25,298 bases of DNA, from positions 1-25,298 of the forward strand of contig JAVVVE010000031.1 in NCBI GenBank assembly GCA_036652815.1, written 5' to 3'. The notes beneath the pieces are model-generated. The model had not been told where the DNA came from and made no database searches. It saw nothing but the letters and a program-made list of their open reading frames with translations. Numbering within the stretch: position 1 is the stretch's first letter; the number at the start of each line of letters is the position of its first letter. Made by a program: the position numbers and the translations under genes. The stretch comes from SZUA-378 sp036652815. Its GTDB lineage: Bacteria; Bacillota; Clostridia; Lachnospirales; Lachnospiraceae. Below, in pieces: positions 7,078 through 15,294 of this stretch.

Positions 7078-7438
7078 GGAGATAGTCAAGACGTATCACG
7101 TGCTTAATATTCCATTTGGAGCGGCCATAGTCCCAGGGGCAGGCTCCTTTTTGTTGCAATAAGCGACCGCTGATGAACTCTACGAGGAAGATGATGCAGG
7201 CATAGAGAAAACCTCTCAGTATAGCAGGTTGTTTATGAAGCCGGTGACTGATGGGACGCAATAGAGCCGCCAGTCCATAGATGGGAAACATCCATAGAGA
7301 TGTGCTGCCCATCAAAGCAGGATCTTGGCGTCTGAGTGCATGCAGAGAGGTAAATAAAATCTCCATACACCATCCAAAGATTCCACAGGTAATATATTGT
7401 TTTATAAAAAGATGAATTGTACTGTTATTATTTTTCAT
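7031..7438 (-). CDS. Small CmpB-type (putative ABC-transporter type IV) membrane protein
   Basis: About 135 aa with roughly four hydrophobic segments. Signature stretches of the ABC_trans_CmpB (PF06541) family are visible: 'GIFGWCMEILFTSL', 'MGSTSLWMFPIYGLAALL', 'FLVEFISGRLLQ' and 'PWDYGRSKWNIKHVIRLDYLPNW'. The biological role of the family is not established. I prefer the ATG at 7438 because the apparent promoter (7480-7508) would start RNA near 7473. The in-frame ATG at 7465 would leave almost no leader, although it would add nine residues. Neither start has a strong ribosome binding site. Its last 47 bp overlap the end of the MATE gene on the other strand. Confidence 0.78.
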   Translation of the reverse strand: MKNNNSTIHLFIKQYITCGIFGWCMEILFTSLHALRRQDPALMGSTSLWMFPIYGLAALLRPISHRLHKQPAILRGFLYACIIFLVEFISGRLLQQKGACPWDYGRSKWNIKHVIRLDYLPNWMIAGLLFERILK

Positions 7439-7479
7439 ACAGAATAGGATTCCCAACTGAGGCATACCTATACATCGAA

Positions 7480-7508
7480 TTCATAATAGTACTTGCGGGA
7501 TATGACAA
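7480..7508 (-). promoter_or_regulatory. Probable promoter of the CmpB-type gene
   Basis: On the minus strand, TTGTCA (complement of 7503-7508) lies 17 bp from TATGAA (complement of 7480-7485). It overlaps the divergent folC promoter, so the two may compete. Confidence 0.45.
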
Positions 7509-7521
7509 GTTAGCTTATATT
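7493..7521 (+). promoter_or_regulatory. Promoter of the folate operon
   Basis: TTGCGG (7493-7498) and TATATT (7516-7521) with a 17-bp spacer, 26 bp before the folC start. The site overlaps the divergent candidate promoter for the CmpB-type gene. Confidence 0.55.
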
Positions 7522-7547
7522 AGTAGATAGCAAAAGGGGGATAGGCC

Positions 7548-8867
7548 ATGAATTATCGGGAAACCATAGCTTATATAGAAGAAGTCAATCAATATGGCAG
7601 TGCATTGGGACTGGAGAATATCAGAGCCTTACTGGAACAGCTCGATAATCCACAGGATACATTAAGATTTGTACATATCGCAGGAACCAATGGCAAGGGC
7701 TCTACCCTGGCATATCTATCTACGATCTTGCAAAAAGCAGGCTATAAGGTTGGAAGATATTGCTCACCGACCATATTCGATTATCGGGAACGATTTCAGA
7801 TAAATGCCAGATCCATCTCTAAAGTAGCGTTGGCTCGTTATATGACGCAGGTAAAGGATGCGGTTGCCGTGATGCAGGAACAGGGTTTGCCGCATCCGAC
7901 GCTGTTTGAGCTAGAAACAGCACTTGCTTTCCTATATTACAAGGACAGTCTCTGTGATATCGTGGTTCTGGAAACAGGACTGGGAGGCGCTTTGGATGCC
8001 ACTAATGTGATTCGAAATACTGTGGTGGCAGTGATTAGTTCTATTAGTATGGATCATATGCAGTTTTTGGGAAACAATCTGGCGGCTATCGCTGCACAGA
8101 AAGCAGGTATTATAAAAAACGCATGTTATGTGGTGACGTCGGAACAAAAAGCGGAAGCTATGTCAGTTTTACAGGAACGTTGCAGAGAGCTTACAGTTCC
8201 CATTACTGTTGCATCTTCCAAAAACGCATACAATATTAAATCAGGAATTAATAAACATGTTTTTTCCTATGCAGAATACTCCAATCTTGAGATTGGATTG
8301 GCAGGTACCTGTCAGATAGACAATGCAGTGTTGGCGATTGAGACGAGTCGAGTTTTGTGTAAGCTAGGGTATCAAATATCGAAAAAGGCCCTTTATAGTG
8401 GATTGGCAGAGACTATCTGGCCGGGTAGATTTACAGTTTTGTCAAAGCGTCCCTATTTTATTGCAGATGGTGCACATAATGAGGATGCAGCGAAACGTCT
8501 GGCAGAAGCTATCCGCTTGTACTTTGGAGGTAAGAGGATTATCTACATCTGTGGTATCTTACAAGACAAAGAACATGACAAGATAATGCAGGAACTATGT
8601 CCTTATGCCGAGCAGGTGATTACCATAACCACACCACACAATCCGAGGGCAACACCGGCCTACGATCTGGCATGTGAGATGCGACAATATCATCCGCATG
8701 TTACTACCGCAGACAGCATTGAGGAAGCGGTTGAGATGAGTTATCTGTTGGCAGATAAAGAGAGCGTTATTATTGCATTTGGATCACTGTCTTATCTGGG
8801 TGACTTAATGAAGATAGTACAGAATAGAGATAAAATGAGGAGAGATACCCATGGTAGATCAGAATAA
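7548..8867 (+). CDS. folC: Folylpolyglutamate synthase/dihydrofolate synthase
   Basis: A 439-aa Mur-ligase-like enzyme that joins glutamate to dihydropteroate and/or extends the polyglutamate tail of folates, using ATP. The P-loop GTNGKGS is at 46-52 in the context 'HIAGTNGKGSTLAYL'. Further family motifs are 'GRYCSPTIFDYRERFQIN', 'VLETGLGGALDATNVI' and 'ISSISMDHMQFLG' (family: D-H), and in the C-terminal domain 'WPGRFTVL' and 'DGAHNEDAAKRL'. AAAAGGGGG (7531-7539) precedes the ATG. It is first in the folate operon, and its last 17 nt overlap folE, implying translational coupling. Whether it performs both reactions cannot be read from sequence, but no second folC is in view. Confidence 0.95.
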   Translation: MNYRETIAYIEEVNQYGSALGLENIRALLEQLDNPQDTLRFVHIAGTNGKGSTLAYLSTILQKAGYKVGRYCSPTIFDYRERFQINARSISKVALARYMTQVKDAVAVMQEQGLPHPTLFELETALAFLYYKDSLCDIVVLETGLGGALDATNVIRNTVVAVISSISMDHMQFLGNNLAAIAAQKAGIIKNACYVVTSEQKAEAMSVLQERCRELTVPITVASSKNAYNIKSGINKHVFSYAEYSNLEIGLAGTCQIDNAVLAIETSRVLCKLGYQISKKALYSGLAETIWPGRFTVLSKRPYFIADGAHNEDAAKRLAEAIRLYFGGKRIIYICGILQDKEHDKIMQELCPYAEQVITITTPHNPRATPAYDLACEMRQYHPHVTTADSIEEAVEMSYLLADKESVIIAFGSLSYLGDLMKIVQNRDKMRRDTHGRSE

Positions 8868-9435
8868 GATTAAAGAAGCAATACTTCTGCTGCTCGAGGG
8901 CATAGGAGAGGATGTAACCAGAGAAGGACTGTTGGAAACACCTGACAGGATTGCCCGTATGTATACAGAACTTTTTGCAGGGATGGAAGAAGACGCCAAA
9001 GAACACCTGTCTAAGACCTTTTCGGTAAATAAAACAAGTCAGACGGATGCGAGTGGCATGGTGGTTGAGAAGGATATTGTATTTTATTCTATGTGTGAAC
9101 ATCATTTTATGCCGTTTTATGGGAAAGCACAGGTGGCTTATATTCCGGATGGGCAGGTGGTCGGGTTAAGCAAATTAGCCCGCACGGTAGAAGTTTATGC
9201 GAGGAGACCACAGATACAAGAGCAGATGACGGCACAGATTGCAGATGCCATCATGGAATATTTGCACCCCAAAGGCGTGATTGTAATGCTGGAAGCAGAA
9301 CATATGTGTATGACAATGCGTGGAGTCAAGAAGCCGGGCAGTCAGACCGTGACTGTTGAGACCAGAGGCATCTGTACGAATAATGACAGCTTACAGCGTG
9401 CTTTTTTCCATATGGTGGGGGAGAGACATGCATAG
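8851..9435 (+). CDS. folE: GTP cyclohydrolase I
   Basis: A 194-aa enzyme converting GTP to 7,8-dihydroneopterin triphosphate, the first step of folate synthesis. The active-site stretch FYSMCEHHFMPFYGKAQVAY contains zinc ligands Cys82 and His85. The third, Cys153, is in 'LEAEHMCMTMRGVKKPGS'. 'GLSKLARTVEVYARRPQIQE' is also a family hallmark. Length is normal for a compact bacterial FolE. The start, preceded by AGGAGAG, lies inside the end of folC, and its stop overlaps the following HD gene. Confidence 0.97.
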   Translation: MVDQNKIKEAILLLLEGIGEDVTREGLLETPDRIARMYTELFAGMEEDAKEHLSKTFSVNKTSQTDASGMVVEKDIVFYSMCEHHFMPFYGKAQVAYIPDGQVVGLSKLARTVEVYARRPQIQEQMTAQIADAIMEYLHPKGVIVMLEAEHMCMTMRGVKKPGSQTVTVETRGICTNNDSLQRAFFHMVGERHA

Positions 9436-9910
9436 AGTAGATGCTATCTTACAGAATCTTATGTATAGAGAGACCCTGCAGCAAATAGAACTATGTGAAC
9501 AAGATAGAATCTTTTGTAAACATACCATGACGCATCTTTTGGATGTAGCCAGAATCGCTATGATTTTCAATCTTAAAGAGAACTTAGGCATTAGAGAAGA
9601 TGTAATCTATGCGGCGGCACTGCTACACGATATCGGAAGATGCCAACCGGATAACCAAGGTGCGCCTCATGAGGTTATCAGTACGCAAATCGCCGAGAAT
9701 ATCTTAATTGACTGTACTTATCATCAGGCAGAGAGAATAATAATCTTAGAAGCGATTAGCAGCCATCGGGATGTGACAGCCATAGGACAGCCTAATCTCA
9801 GTGGTATCTTATATCGTGCCGATAAAGCCAGCAGAGCCTGCTATCTTTGTCCGGTGGCTCAACAGTGTAACTGGCAAGACGATAAAAAGAATCACAGCTT
9901 AGTGCAATAG
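9428..9910 (+). CDS. HD-domain hydrolase with C-terminal Cys cluster, in folate operon
   Basis: A 160-aa protein. The HD-superfamily metal site is visible as His32/His36 in 'FCKHTMTHLLDVARIA', the His67-Asp68 pair in 'ALLHDIGR', a further His81, and Asp132 in 'YRADKASR'. A Cys-x2-Cys-x5-Cys cluster (138, 141, 147) in 'ACYLCPVAQQCNW' follows and could bind metal. ATG 9428, preceded by GGGGGAGAG, overlaps the last 8 nt of folE. Upstream in-frame starts would run back through folE. Its place between folE and folP suggests a role in pterin metabolism, most simply removal of phosphates from dihydroneopterin triphosphate. That is inference: HD proteins also act on (p)ppGpp, dNTPs and cyclic nucleotides. 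No Nudix gene for that step is in the window. Confidence 0.85.
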   Translation: MHRVDAILQNLMYRETLQQIELCEQDRIFCKHTMTHLLDVARIAMIFNLKENLGIREDVIYAAALLHDIGRCQPDNQGAPHEVISTQIAENILIDCTYHQAERIIILEAISSHRDVTAIGQPNLSGILYRADKASRACYLCPVAQQCNWQDDKKNHSLVQ

Positions 9911-9970
9911 ACTCAAAAATAGATCCGCAAAGATAGAAGCAGGTGGACATGCAAAGACAGGAAAAAGAAG

Positions 9971-10780
9971 ATGAAAATAGGAAATCGTGAATTTAATACA
10001 GAAAAACATACTTATGTAATGGGTATCCTTAATATTACACCGGATTCTTTTTCGGACGGAGGACGCTACAACCGCCTTAATGAAGCGCTGTATCATGTAG
10101 AACAGATGATACACGAGGGAATGGATATTTTGGATATAGGTGGTGAATCCACAAGACCGGGATATCAGCTATTGGAAGATGAAGAAGAGATAGCACGTGT
10201 TATTCCTGTAATAGAAGCAGTTAAACACCGCTTTGATATCCCCATTTCTTTAGATACTTATAAAAGTGCGGTTGCAGCAGAAGGGATTCGTGTCGGTATC
10301 GATCTGGTAAATGATATCTGGGGGCTGCGCTATCATAACAATATGGCAGAAGTAATTGCGCAGAGTGGACTGCCATGCTGCCTGATGCATAATCGTAAAA
10401 AGGCAGAATATACGAGTTTCATGCAAGAGGTGGCTGCTGATTTGTCTGAGACACTCTATCTGGCAGATAAGGCAGGTATCAGTAGAGATAAGATTATTTT
10501 GGATCCGGGGGTTGGGTTTGCTAAAAGCTATGAACAGAATCTTCAGATCATAAATCATTTGGAGTTGTTTCATGCCTTGGATTGTCCAATTCTTTTGGGT
10601 GCCAGTCGTAAATCGGTGATTGGATTGACTTTGGAGACACCGATTGACGATAGATTGGAAGGAACTCTGGCAACCACAGTACTGGCGGTGGTGAAACACT
10701 GCGCATTTATCAGAGTTCATGATATCCTGCCCAATGTAAGATGTATCCGCATGACAGAGGCGATATTAAATCAAGATTAA
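9971..10780 (+). CDS. folP: Dihydropteroate synthase
   Basis: A 269-aa TIM-barrel enzyme joining p-aminobenzoate to 6-hydroxymethyl-dihydropterin diphosphate. This is the sulfonamide target. Motifs seen: NITPDSFSDGG (21-31), DIGGESTRPG (55-64), 'SLDTYKS', 'LVNDIWGL', 'LDPGVGFAKS', 'LLGASRKSVIG' and 'FIRVHD' near the end, covering the pterin- and pABA-binding loops. Nothing suggests a sulfonamide-resistance change, though I cannot exclude point variation. It starts 60 nt after the HD gene with a purine-rich ribosome site (AGGAAAAAG) and is 31 nt from folBK. Confidence 0.97.
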   Translation: MKIGNREFNTEKHTYVMGILNITPDSFSDGGRYNRLNEALYHVEQMIHEGMDILDIGGESTRPGYQLLEDEEEIARVIPVIEAVKHRFDIPISLDTYKSAVAAEGIRVGIDLVNDIWGLRYHNNMAEVIAQSGLPCCLMHNRKKAEYTSFMQEVAADLSETLYLADKAGISRDKIILDPGVGFAKSYEQNLQIINHLELFHALDCPILLGASRKSVIGLTLETPIDDRLEGTLATTVLAVVKHCAFIRVHDILPNVRCIRMTEAILNQD

Positions 10781-10811
10781 ACAATTAACAAAAAGAGGGA
10801 AGGGGTAAAAA

Positions 10812-11657
10812 ATGGAAAGGGACATAATTAAGATTGATAACTTGGAGGTATATGCATATCATGGAGTACTTCCGGCGGAGAATGAGCTGGGGCAAAAATT
10901 CTATGTCAATGCACAACTGGAAGTAGACCTACGACCGGCGGGGTTGAAAGATGAATTACACCTATCGGTAAATTATGGAGAGGTTTGTCATTTTATTCAT
11001 GATTACATGACCAATAACAGGTTTAAATTGATTGAAGCGATCGCAGAACAGATGGCAGAGGAAGTGCTCTTGCATTATAAAAGAGTAACGGGGATTACAT
11101 TGGAGATCCGTAAACCGCAGGCACCGATAGGATTGGCTTTTGAATCGGTGTCTGTATGTGTTCACAGGCAGTGGCATAGAACATATATTGCTTGTGGCTC
11201 TAATCTGGGAGAACGGGAACAATTTATTGAAAGTGCAGTCAGAAGCATGTGTAATCATCCGAGTTGCCGGGTGTTACAGGAATCAGAACTCCTACAATCA
11301 ACACCTTATGGCATGGAAGAGCAGGGAGAATTTGTCAATGGAGTCGTGGAGATGGATACCTTGTTACCACCGATGGAACTGTTAGATTATCTGCATACCT
11401 TGGAACAAATAGCAGGCCGAGAACGCACTGCACACTGGGGACCGCGCACTTTGGATCTGGATATTCTCTTATATGATGATTTTATTATAGATACGGAAAC
11501 ATTGACGATTCCACATCCTGATATGAGCAACAGGGATTTTGTACTACAGCCTTTGGCAGAACTGGCGGGTTATATGCGACATCCGCTGACTCATCTGACG
11601 ATACAGGAGATGCTGACAGATCTACAGAGACGTATGATAGCACATATCAAACAATAA
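10812..11657 (+). CDS. folBK: Bifunctional dihydroneopterin aldolase/HPPK (FolB-FolK fusion)
   Basis: A 281-aa fusion of two consecutive enzymes. Residues 1 to about 118 are dihydroneopterin aldolase: 'LEVYAYHGVLPAENELGQKF' with the substrate-binding Glu near 24, 'VNYGEV' and the catalytic Lys101 in 'IRKPQAPIG'. Residues about 123-275 are 6-hydroxymethyl-7,8-dihydropterin pyrophosphokinase: 'TYIACGSNLGEREQFI', 'STPYG', 'FVNGVVEMDT' and the metal-binding 'GPRTLDLDILLYDD' (210-223). The first domain makes hydroxymethyl-dihydropterin and the second activates it for FolP. The start has GGGAAGGGG upstream. It ends only 6 nt from the convergent DUF5050-like gene. Such fusions are common in Firmicutes. 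Confidence 0.95.
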   Translation: MERDIIKIDNLEVYAYHGVLPAENELGQKFYVNAQLEVDLRPAGLKDELHLSVNYGEVCHFIHDYMTNNRFKLIEAIAEQMAEEVLLHYKRVTGITLEIRKPQAPIGLAFESVSVCVHRQWHRTYIACGSNLGEREQFIESAVRSMCNHPSCRVLQESELLQSTPYGMEEQGEFVNGVVEMDTLLPPMELLDYLHTLEQIAGRERTAHWGPRTLDLDILLYDDFIIDTETLTIPHPDMSNRDFVLQPLAELAGYMRHPLTHLTIQEMLTDLQRRMIAHIKQ

Positions 11658-11663
11658 AGAAGA

Positions 11664-12710
11664 CTATTTCTCTTGCAATACGGCTGTCGCTGCCGCATCA
11701 AAGGTAGTGACGTGGATGTCTCCTGAAACAGGGGTCTTATATACCGGTACAGATTCTTCAAATTGTTGGAAATAGACATATTGTGAAGTCATATTGATAT
11801 GGTGATAGACCCCTTCTTTGACGATTTCCTCACTGATTACATTACCGAGCCCATCCGTAGAGAGGCGTTTGAGTGCAGGCTGTACGGCATCACTTTTTTG
11901 GTAATAGATCATCTGGTTCGATACATTATAGAAGTCAACCCTATCTTCGGTTAAGGTCTTAACTTCTTGCGTAGACAGGGAATAGCAGCAGAGCTTGTAA
12001 TCGTTGTGGACATCCATAAAATATACAAGATCACCTTGTACGATAGGATTCCATACATCATGCTCCCATAGAATATTGGTAGTGCCTGTTTCGACATTCA
12101 TAGCAATTAAGGAATGATCTTTATCGACTCCATTGTAGTAGAGCGTACTATTCTGTACACAAGCAGGATTGATAGATTCATAGGATACCGCTTCTTCCTC
12201 GGTACGGTCGGTATTGATGCGGTAGAGCATCATGTTGCTCTCTACATCATAGTGCTGATAGAAGATGGTATTATCCACCAGAGACATAGCACCACAGACA
12301 TCGCGATTGAGGCAAACGGTATTCTTCCCAGTAAGACCGGTTCGATAGATACCGGAAACACTGCGGATAGACCCCAGCCCTGCTTCAGCACTGGCACCGA
12401 TCTGATTGTAGTAGATATATTTTCCACCTACATTAATTGATTCCACCTTGGAGCTGGCGAGCTTTTTGATATCGCTCTCATCAGGATTCATGGAATATAA
12501 GAGTCCATCCGCATAGGCATTGGCAAAATATACACGACCATCGGATTCGCAGAAGAGACCACTGTTATTAAGGTTTCCGGCTGTGTTGCCAACGGTTCCG
12601 ACAGGATTCTTTTTTATTTTATTGCGTGGTAGGAAGGCAACCAAAATAATGATGACTACGATACCAAGGATAACACATAGAACTTTGAGGCTGTCTTTGT
12701 TTTTTTTCAT
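11664..12710 (-). CDS. Membrane-anchored DUF5050-like beta-propeller protein
   Basis: A 348-aa protein with a short basic N-terminus, one transmembrane helix (about residues 9-28, 'VLCVILGIVVIIILVAFL') and a large extracellular part. The outer region has repeated beta-strand units such as 'VYFANAYADGLLYSMNPDESD', 'YIYYNQIG', 'LYYNGVDKDHSLIAMNVETG' and 'VYFMDVHNDYKLCCYSL', spaced like blades of a propeller. This pattern matches DUF5050 (PF16472-type) proteins of Clostridia, whose function is unknown. I chose ATG 12710, behind a strong AGGAGG, because the longer frame to 12755 would start inside the promoter's -10 region. It is convergent with folBK (6-nt gap) and divergent from pheA. Confidence 0.72.
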   Translation of the reverse strand: MKKNKDSLKVLCVILGIVVIIILVAFLPRNKIKKNPVGTVGNTAGNLNNSGLFCESDGRVYFANAYADGLLYSMNPDESDIKKLASSKVESINVGGKYIYYNQIGASAEAGLGSIRSVSGIYRTGLTGKNTVCLNRDVCGAMSLVDNTIFYQHYDVESNMMLYRINTDRTEEEAVSYESINPACVQNSTLYYNGVDKDHSLIAMNVETGTTNILWEHDVWNPIVQGDLVYFMDVHNDYKLCCYSLSTQEVKTLTEDRVDFYNVSNQMIYYQKSDAVQPALKRLSTDGLGNVISEEIVKEGVYHHINMTSQYVYFQQFEESVPVYKTPVSGDIHVTTFDAAATAVLQEK

Positions 12711-12737
12711 TCTGAGTTCCTCCTGTTTTATAATTTC

Positions 12738-12766
12738 ATTATAATCGTATAACATCTTGCTATCAA
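12738..12766 (-). promoter_or_regulatory. Promoter of the DUF5050-like gene
   Basis: On the minus strand, TTGATA (complement of 12761-12766) and a perfect TATAAT (complement of 12738-12743) are separated by 17 bp. Its -35 overlaps the -35 of the divergent pheA promoter by 2 bp. Confidence 0.75.
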
Positions 12767-12785
12767 GAGAATTTTGTTATAAAAT
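12757..12785 (+). promoter_or_regulatory. Probable pheA promoter
   Basis: TTGCTA (12757-12762) and TAAAAT (12780-12785) with a 17-bp spacer. An alternative -10, TATAAA at 12778-12783, gives a 15-bp spacer. It faces away from the DUF5050-like promoter, and the two -35 boxes overlap. Confidence 0.5.
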
Positions 12786-12823
12786 TACTTTTAAACAAGT
12801 TATTGGTAGGGAAGGAAGGCAGC

Positions 12824-13954
12824 ATGGCAGATTTGTCGGAATTAAGAGAGCAAATAGATGAGATTGATTATCAGATTGTAGAATTATATGAGAAGCGTAT
12901 GCAAATATCCGGAGAAGTAGCACAGGTCAAGATAGGAACCGGGAAAAAGGTCTTTGATAAACAGCGGGAGCAGGAGAAACTGACACAGGTCAAGGGCATG
13001 GCGCACACAGAGTTCAACAGTTGTGGGATAGAAGAACTCTTTGAACAGATTATGTCGATGAGCCGCAAGCTACAATATCAACTGTTATCTGAGAACGGCA
13101 GCATTGGAAAACTCCCATTTATAGGAGTGCGTGACTTGGATACCCAACAAGCACGTGTGGTTTTCCAGGGGGCAGATGGCGCTTATTCGCAAGAAGCCAT
13201 GGATGCATATTTTGGAGATAAAGTGAATAGCTTTCATGTAGATACGTTCAGAGAGGCGATGATCGCCATTGAAGAGGGAAGTGCTGATTATGCGGTACTG
13301 CCAATTGAAAATTCTTCTGCCGGTATTGTGAATGAGATTTATGACTTACTCGTAGAATTTGAAAATTATATCGTTGCGGAACAGATTATTAAGATAGAAC
13401 ATTGTCTCTTGGGGATCCACGGGACACAGATGCCAGAGATTCAGTCGGTTTTTTCCCATCCTCAATCTTTGATGCAGTGTACAAAGTACCTTCAGAACAG
13501 AGCCACATGGAAACAGATCAGCATGCCGAATAATGCGTTTGCCACTCAAAAAGTAGCACAGGATGCGGATAAAAGTCAGGCGGCTATTGCAGGCAGAGCA
13601 GCGGCCGCAATCTACGGACTGGATATTCTTGATGCAGGGATACAGGATAATCAGACCAACTCCACCAGATTTATTATTGTGACGAATCAGAAGATTTATA
13701 AGGAAGATGCAAAGAAGATTAGTATATGCTTTGAGATACCGCATGAGAGTGGTTCTCTTTATCATATGCTGTCTCATTTTATATATAATCATTTAAACAT
13801 GACTAAGATTGAGAGCAGACCGATTGGAGATAAGAATTGGGAATATCGTTTTTTTATTGATTTTGATGGTAACCTGTCTGACAGTGCTGTGAAGAATGCA
13901 TTGCGTGGTTTGCGGGAAGAAGCCCGTAATATGAAGATCCTTGGTAATTATTAA
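12824..13954 (+). CDS. pheA: Bifunctional chorismate mutase/prephenate dehydratase (P-protein)
   Basis: A 376-aa enzyme taking chorismate to phenylpyruvate for phenylalanine synthesis. Residues 1-85 are an AroQ-type chorismate mutase ('LREQIDEIDYQIVELYEKRM', with Arg and Lys residues for chorismate). Residues about 110-295 are the prephenate dehydratase ('VVFQGADGAYSQEAM', 'AVLPIENSSAGIVNEIYDLL', and the catalytic Thr-Arg-Phe at 281-283). Residues about 298-376 are an ACT domain with 'ESGSLYHML' and ESRP (330-333), the usual site for phenylalanine feedback. I chose ATG 12824, spaced correctly from GGGAAGGAAGG (12810-12820), over the ORF's earlier GTG-type start. It heads a run of same-strand genes to 19971. 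No T-box is seen in its short leader. Confidence 0.95.
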   Translation: MADLSELREQIDEIDYQIVELYEKRMQISGEVAQVKIGTGKKVFDKQREQEKLTQVKGMAHTEFNSCGIEELFEQIMSMSRKLQYQLLSENGSIGKLPFIGVRDLDTQQARVVFQGADGAYSQEAMDAYFGDKVNSFHVDTFREAMIAIEEGSADYAVLPIENSSAGIVNEIYDLLVEFENYIVAEQIIKIEHCLLGIHGTQMPEIQSVFSHPQSLMQCTKYLQNRATWKQISMPNNAFATQKVAQDADKSQAAIAGRAAAAIYGLDILDAGIQDNQTNSTRFIIVTNQKIYKEDAKKISICFEIPHESGSLYHMLSHFIYNHLNMTKIESRPIGDKNWEYRFFIDFDGNLSDSAVKNALRGLREEARNMKILGNY

Positions 13955-13969
13955 AGAAGAGAGGCAGTT

Positions 13970-15271
13970 ATGCGAGAAACAGAACTAATATTATATACAG
14001 ATTGTGAAGAGGGCAGCCTGTTACAGAACATGTCATGGTTGATGGAGAACTATGACAGTGAATTTTATAACCGGGAGGATAAGGTGTCACTCTTATATGA
14101 GTGCTTCCATGACTTGATGTCCATCACTGCAGAACATGGATTCTATGGGAATCTATGGCATTGTTATTTAACGAACCTTTGTGTTAACCATGAGAATGCG
14201 TATTCTACAGCCTGTGAGATCGTGGGAACGATTGAAGGCAGTATTAATGAACTGGCATTACATGATTTTACTATTTTCAAAGAATATTTTGAGTATGATT
14301 TTACCGATATGTTTCAAAAACTGCAAGTTACCGCCTTGTCTATTATGCTCCATTATGAAGGCTCTTCCAGTATCAGTAAGATATACAATGATAGAATCAG
14401 AACCACCATCTGTACGACAGCTGTTCGCCTTGATGAAGCGAAGAATCCGGCAGAGATGAAAGATATTATGACAGGATTCTACCGTAGCTTTGGTGTTGGT
14501 AAATTTGGTCTTCATAAAGCATTTCGAATCATTCATAAGGAAGAGAACGATCAGGCAGAGATTATTCCTATTTTACGGATTGCACATGTCCATCTGGATG
14601 ATCTCATAGGATATGAGATTGCAAAGCAAAAATTAATCGATAATACCGAAGCCTTTGTACAAGGGAAAAAAGCCAATAACTGTCTTTTGTTTGGCGATGC
14701 GGGAACCGGCAAATCTTCCAGTATCAAAGCAATCGTGAATGAGTATTATGACAGAGGACTGCGTATCATAGAAGTATATAAGCATCAATTCAAAGATCTG
14801 AATGATGTCATCGCACAGGTTAAGAATAGGCATTATAAATTCATTATCTATATGGATGATTTAAGCTTTGAAGAATTTGAAATAGAATATAAATACCTAA
14901 AGGCTGTTATTGAGGGCGGTATGGAGAAAAAGCCGGATAATGTCTTAATCTATGCGACTTCTAACCGTCGTCATCTGATTAAAGAGAATTATGCGGATAA
15001 AGATGACAGAAGAGAAGAAGATATGCATTCAGGAGATACCGTACAGGAAAAATTATCCCTTGTGGCCAGGTTTGGAGTCAGTATCTTCTTTGGAGCACCT
15101 ACCAGAGCACAGTTTCAGACGATTGTGAAGCAGCTGGCGAAGAAAAATCAAGTGCGGATGTCAGAGCCGGATTTATTGGCAGAAGCCAACAAATGGGAAT
15201 TGTCACATGGTGGATTATCAGGAAGAACGGCACAGCAGTTCATTGATTATCTTTTAGGCAGACAATCCTAG
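13970..15271 (+). CDS. DUF815 family AAA+-type ATPase
   Basis: A 433-aa protein. The C-terminal half is a DUF815 (PF05673) P-loop ATPase: Walker A GDAGTGKS (242-249), Walker B 'FIIYMDDLSF' (291-300), sensor-like 'YATSNRRHL' (328-336), 'DTVQEKLSLVARFGVSIFF' and a final 'GGLSGRTAQQFIDYLL'. The N-terminal 200 residues are a helical domain with no motif I can name. The protein is cytosolic and its biochemical role is not established; family members resemble AAA+ remodelling ATPases. It is 15 nt after pheA and 23 nt before the Ppx-like gene, with GAAGAGAGG upstream, so it is probably co-transcribed. The link with polyphosphate is positional only. Confidence 0.88.
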   Translation: MRETELILYTDCEEGSLLQNMSWLMENYDSEFYNREDKVSLLYECFHDLMSITAEHGFYGNLWHCYLTNLCVNHENAYSTACEIVGTIEGSINELALHDFTIFKEYFEYDFTDMFQKLQVTALSIMLHYEGSSSISKIYNDRIRTTICTTAVRLDEAKNPAEMKDIMTGFYRSFGVGKFGLHKAFRIIHKEENDQAEIIPILRIAHVHLDDLIGYEIAKQKLIDNTEAFVQGKKANNCLLFGDAGTGKSSSIKAIVNEYYDRGLRIIEVYKHQFKDLNDVIAQVKNRHYKFIIYMDDLSFEEFEIEYKYLKAVIEGGMEKKPDNVLIYATSNRRHLIKENYADKDDRREEDMHSGDTVQEKLSLVARFGVSIFFGAPTRAQFQTIVKQLAKKNQVRMSEPDLLAEANKWELSHGGLSGRTAQQFIDYLLGRQS

Positions 15272-15294
15272 TAAGATATAAAGGGGTGAGGTTG

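Noticed and set aside
10250..10720. 156-aa ORF on the minus strand
   Set aside because: It is wholly antisense to folP, which has all catalytic motifs; it shows no recognisable domain.
12711..12755. Longer start of the DUF5050-like protein
   Set aside because: It includes the -10 box TATAAT and lies upstream of the AGGAGG that serves ATG 12710.
12803..12823. Earlier start for pheA
   Set aside because: It includes the ribosome binding site GGGAAGGAAGG as coding sequence; ATG 12824 is correctly spaced from it and matches the family N-terminus.
13346..13792. 148-aa ORF on the minus strand
   Set aside because: It is a shadow of pheA; composition (Cys/Arg/Ile-rich) is typical of antisense frames.
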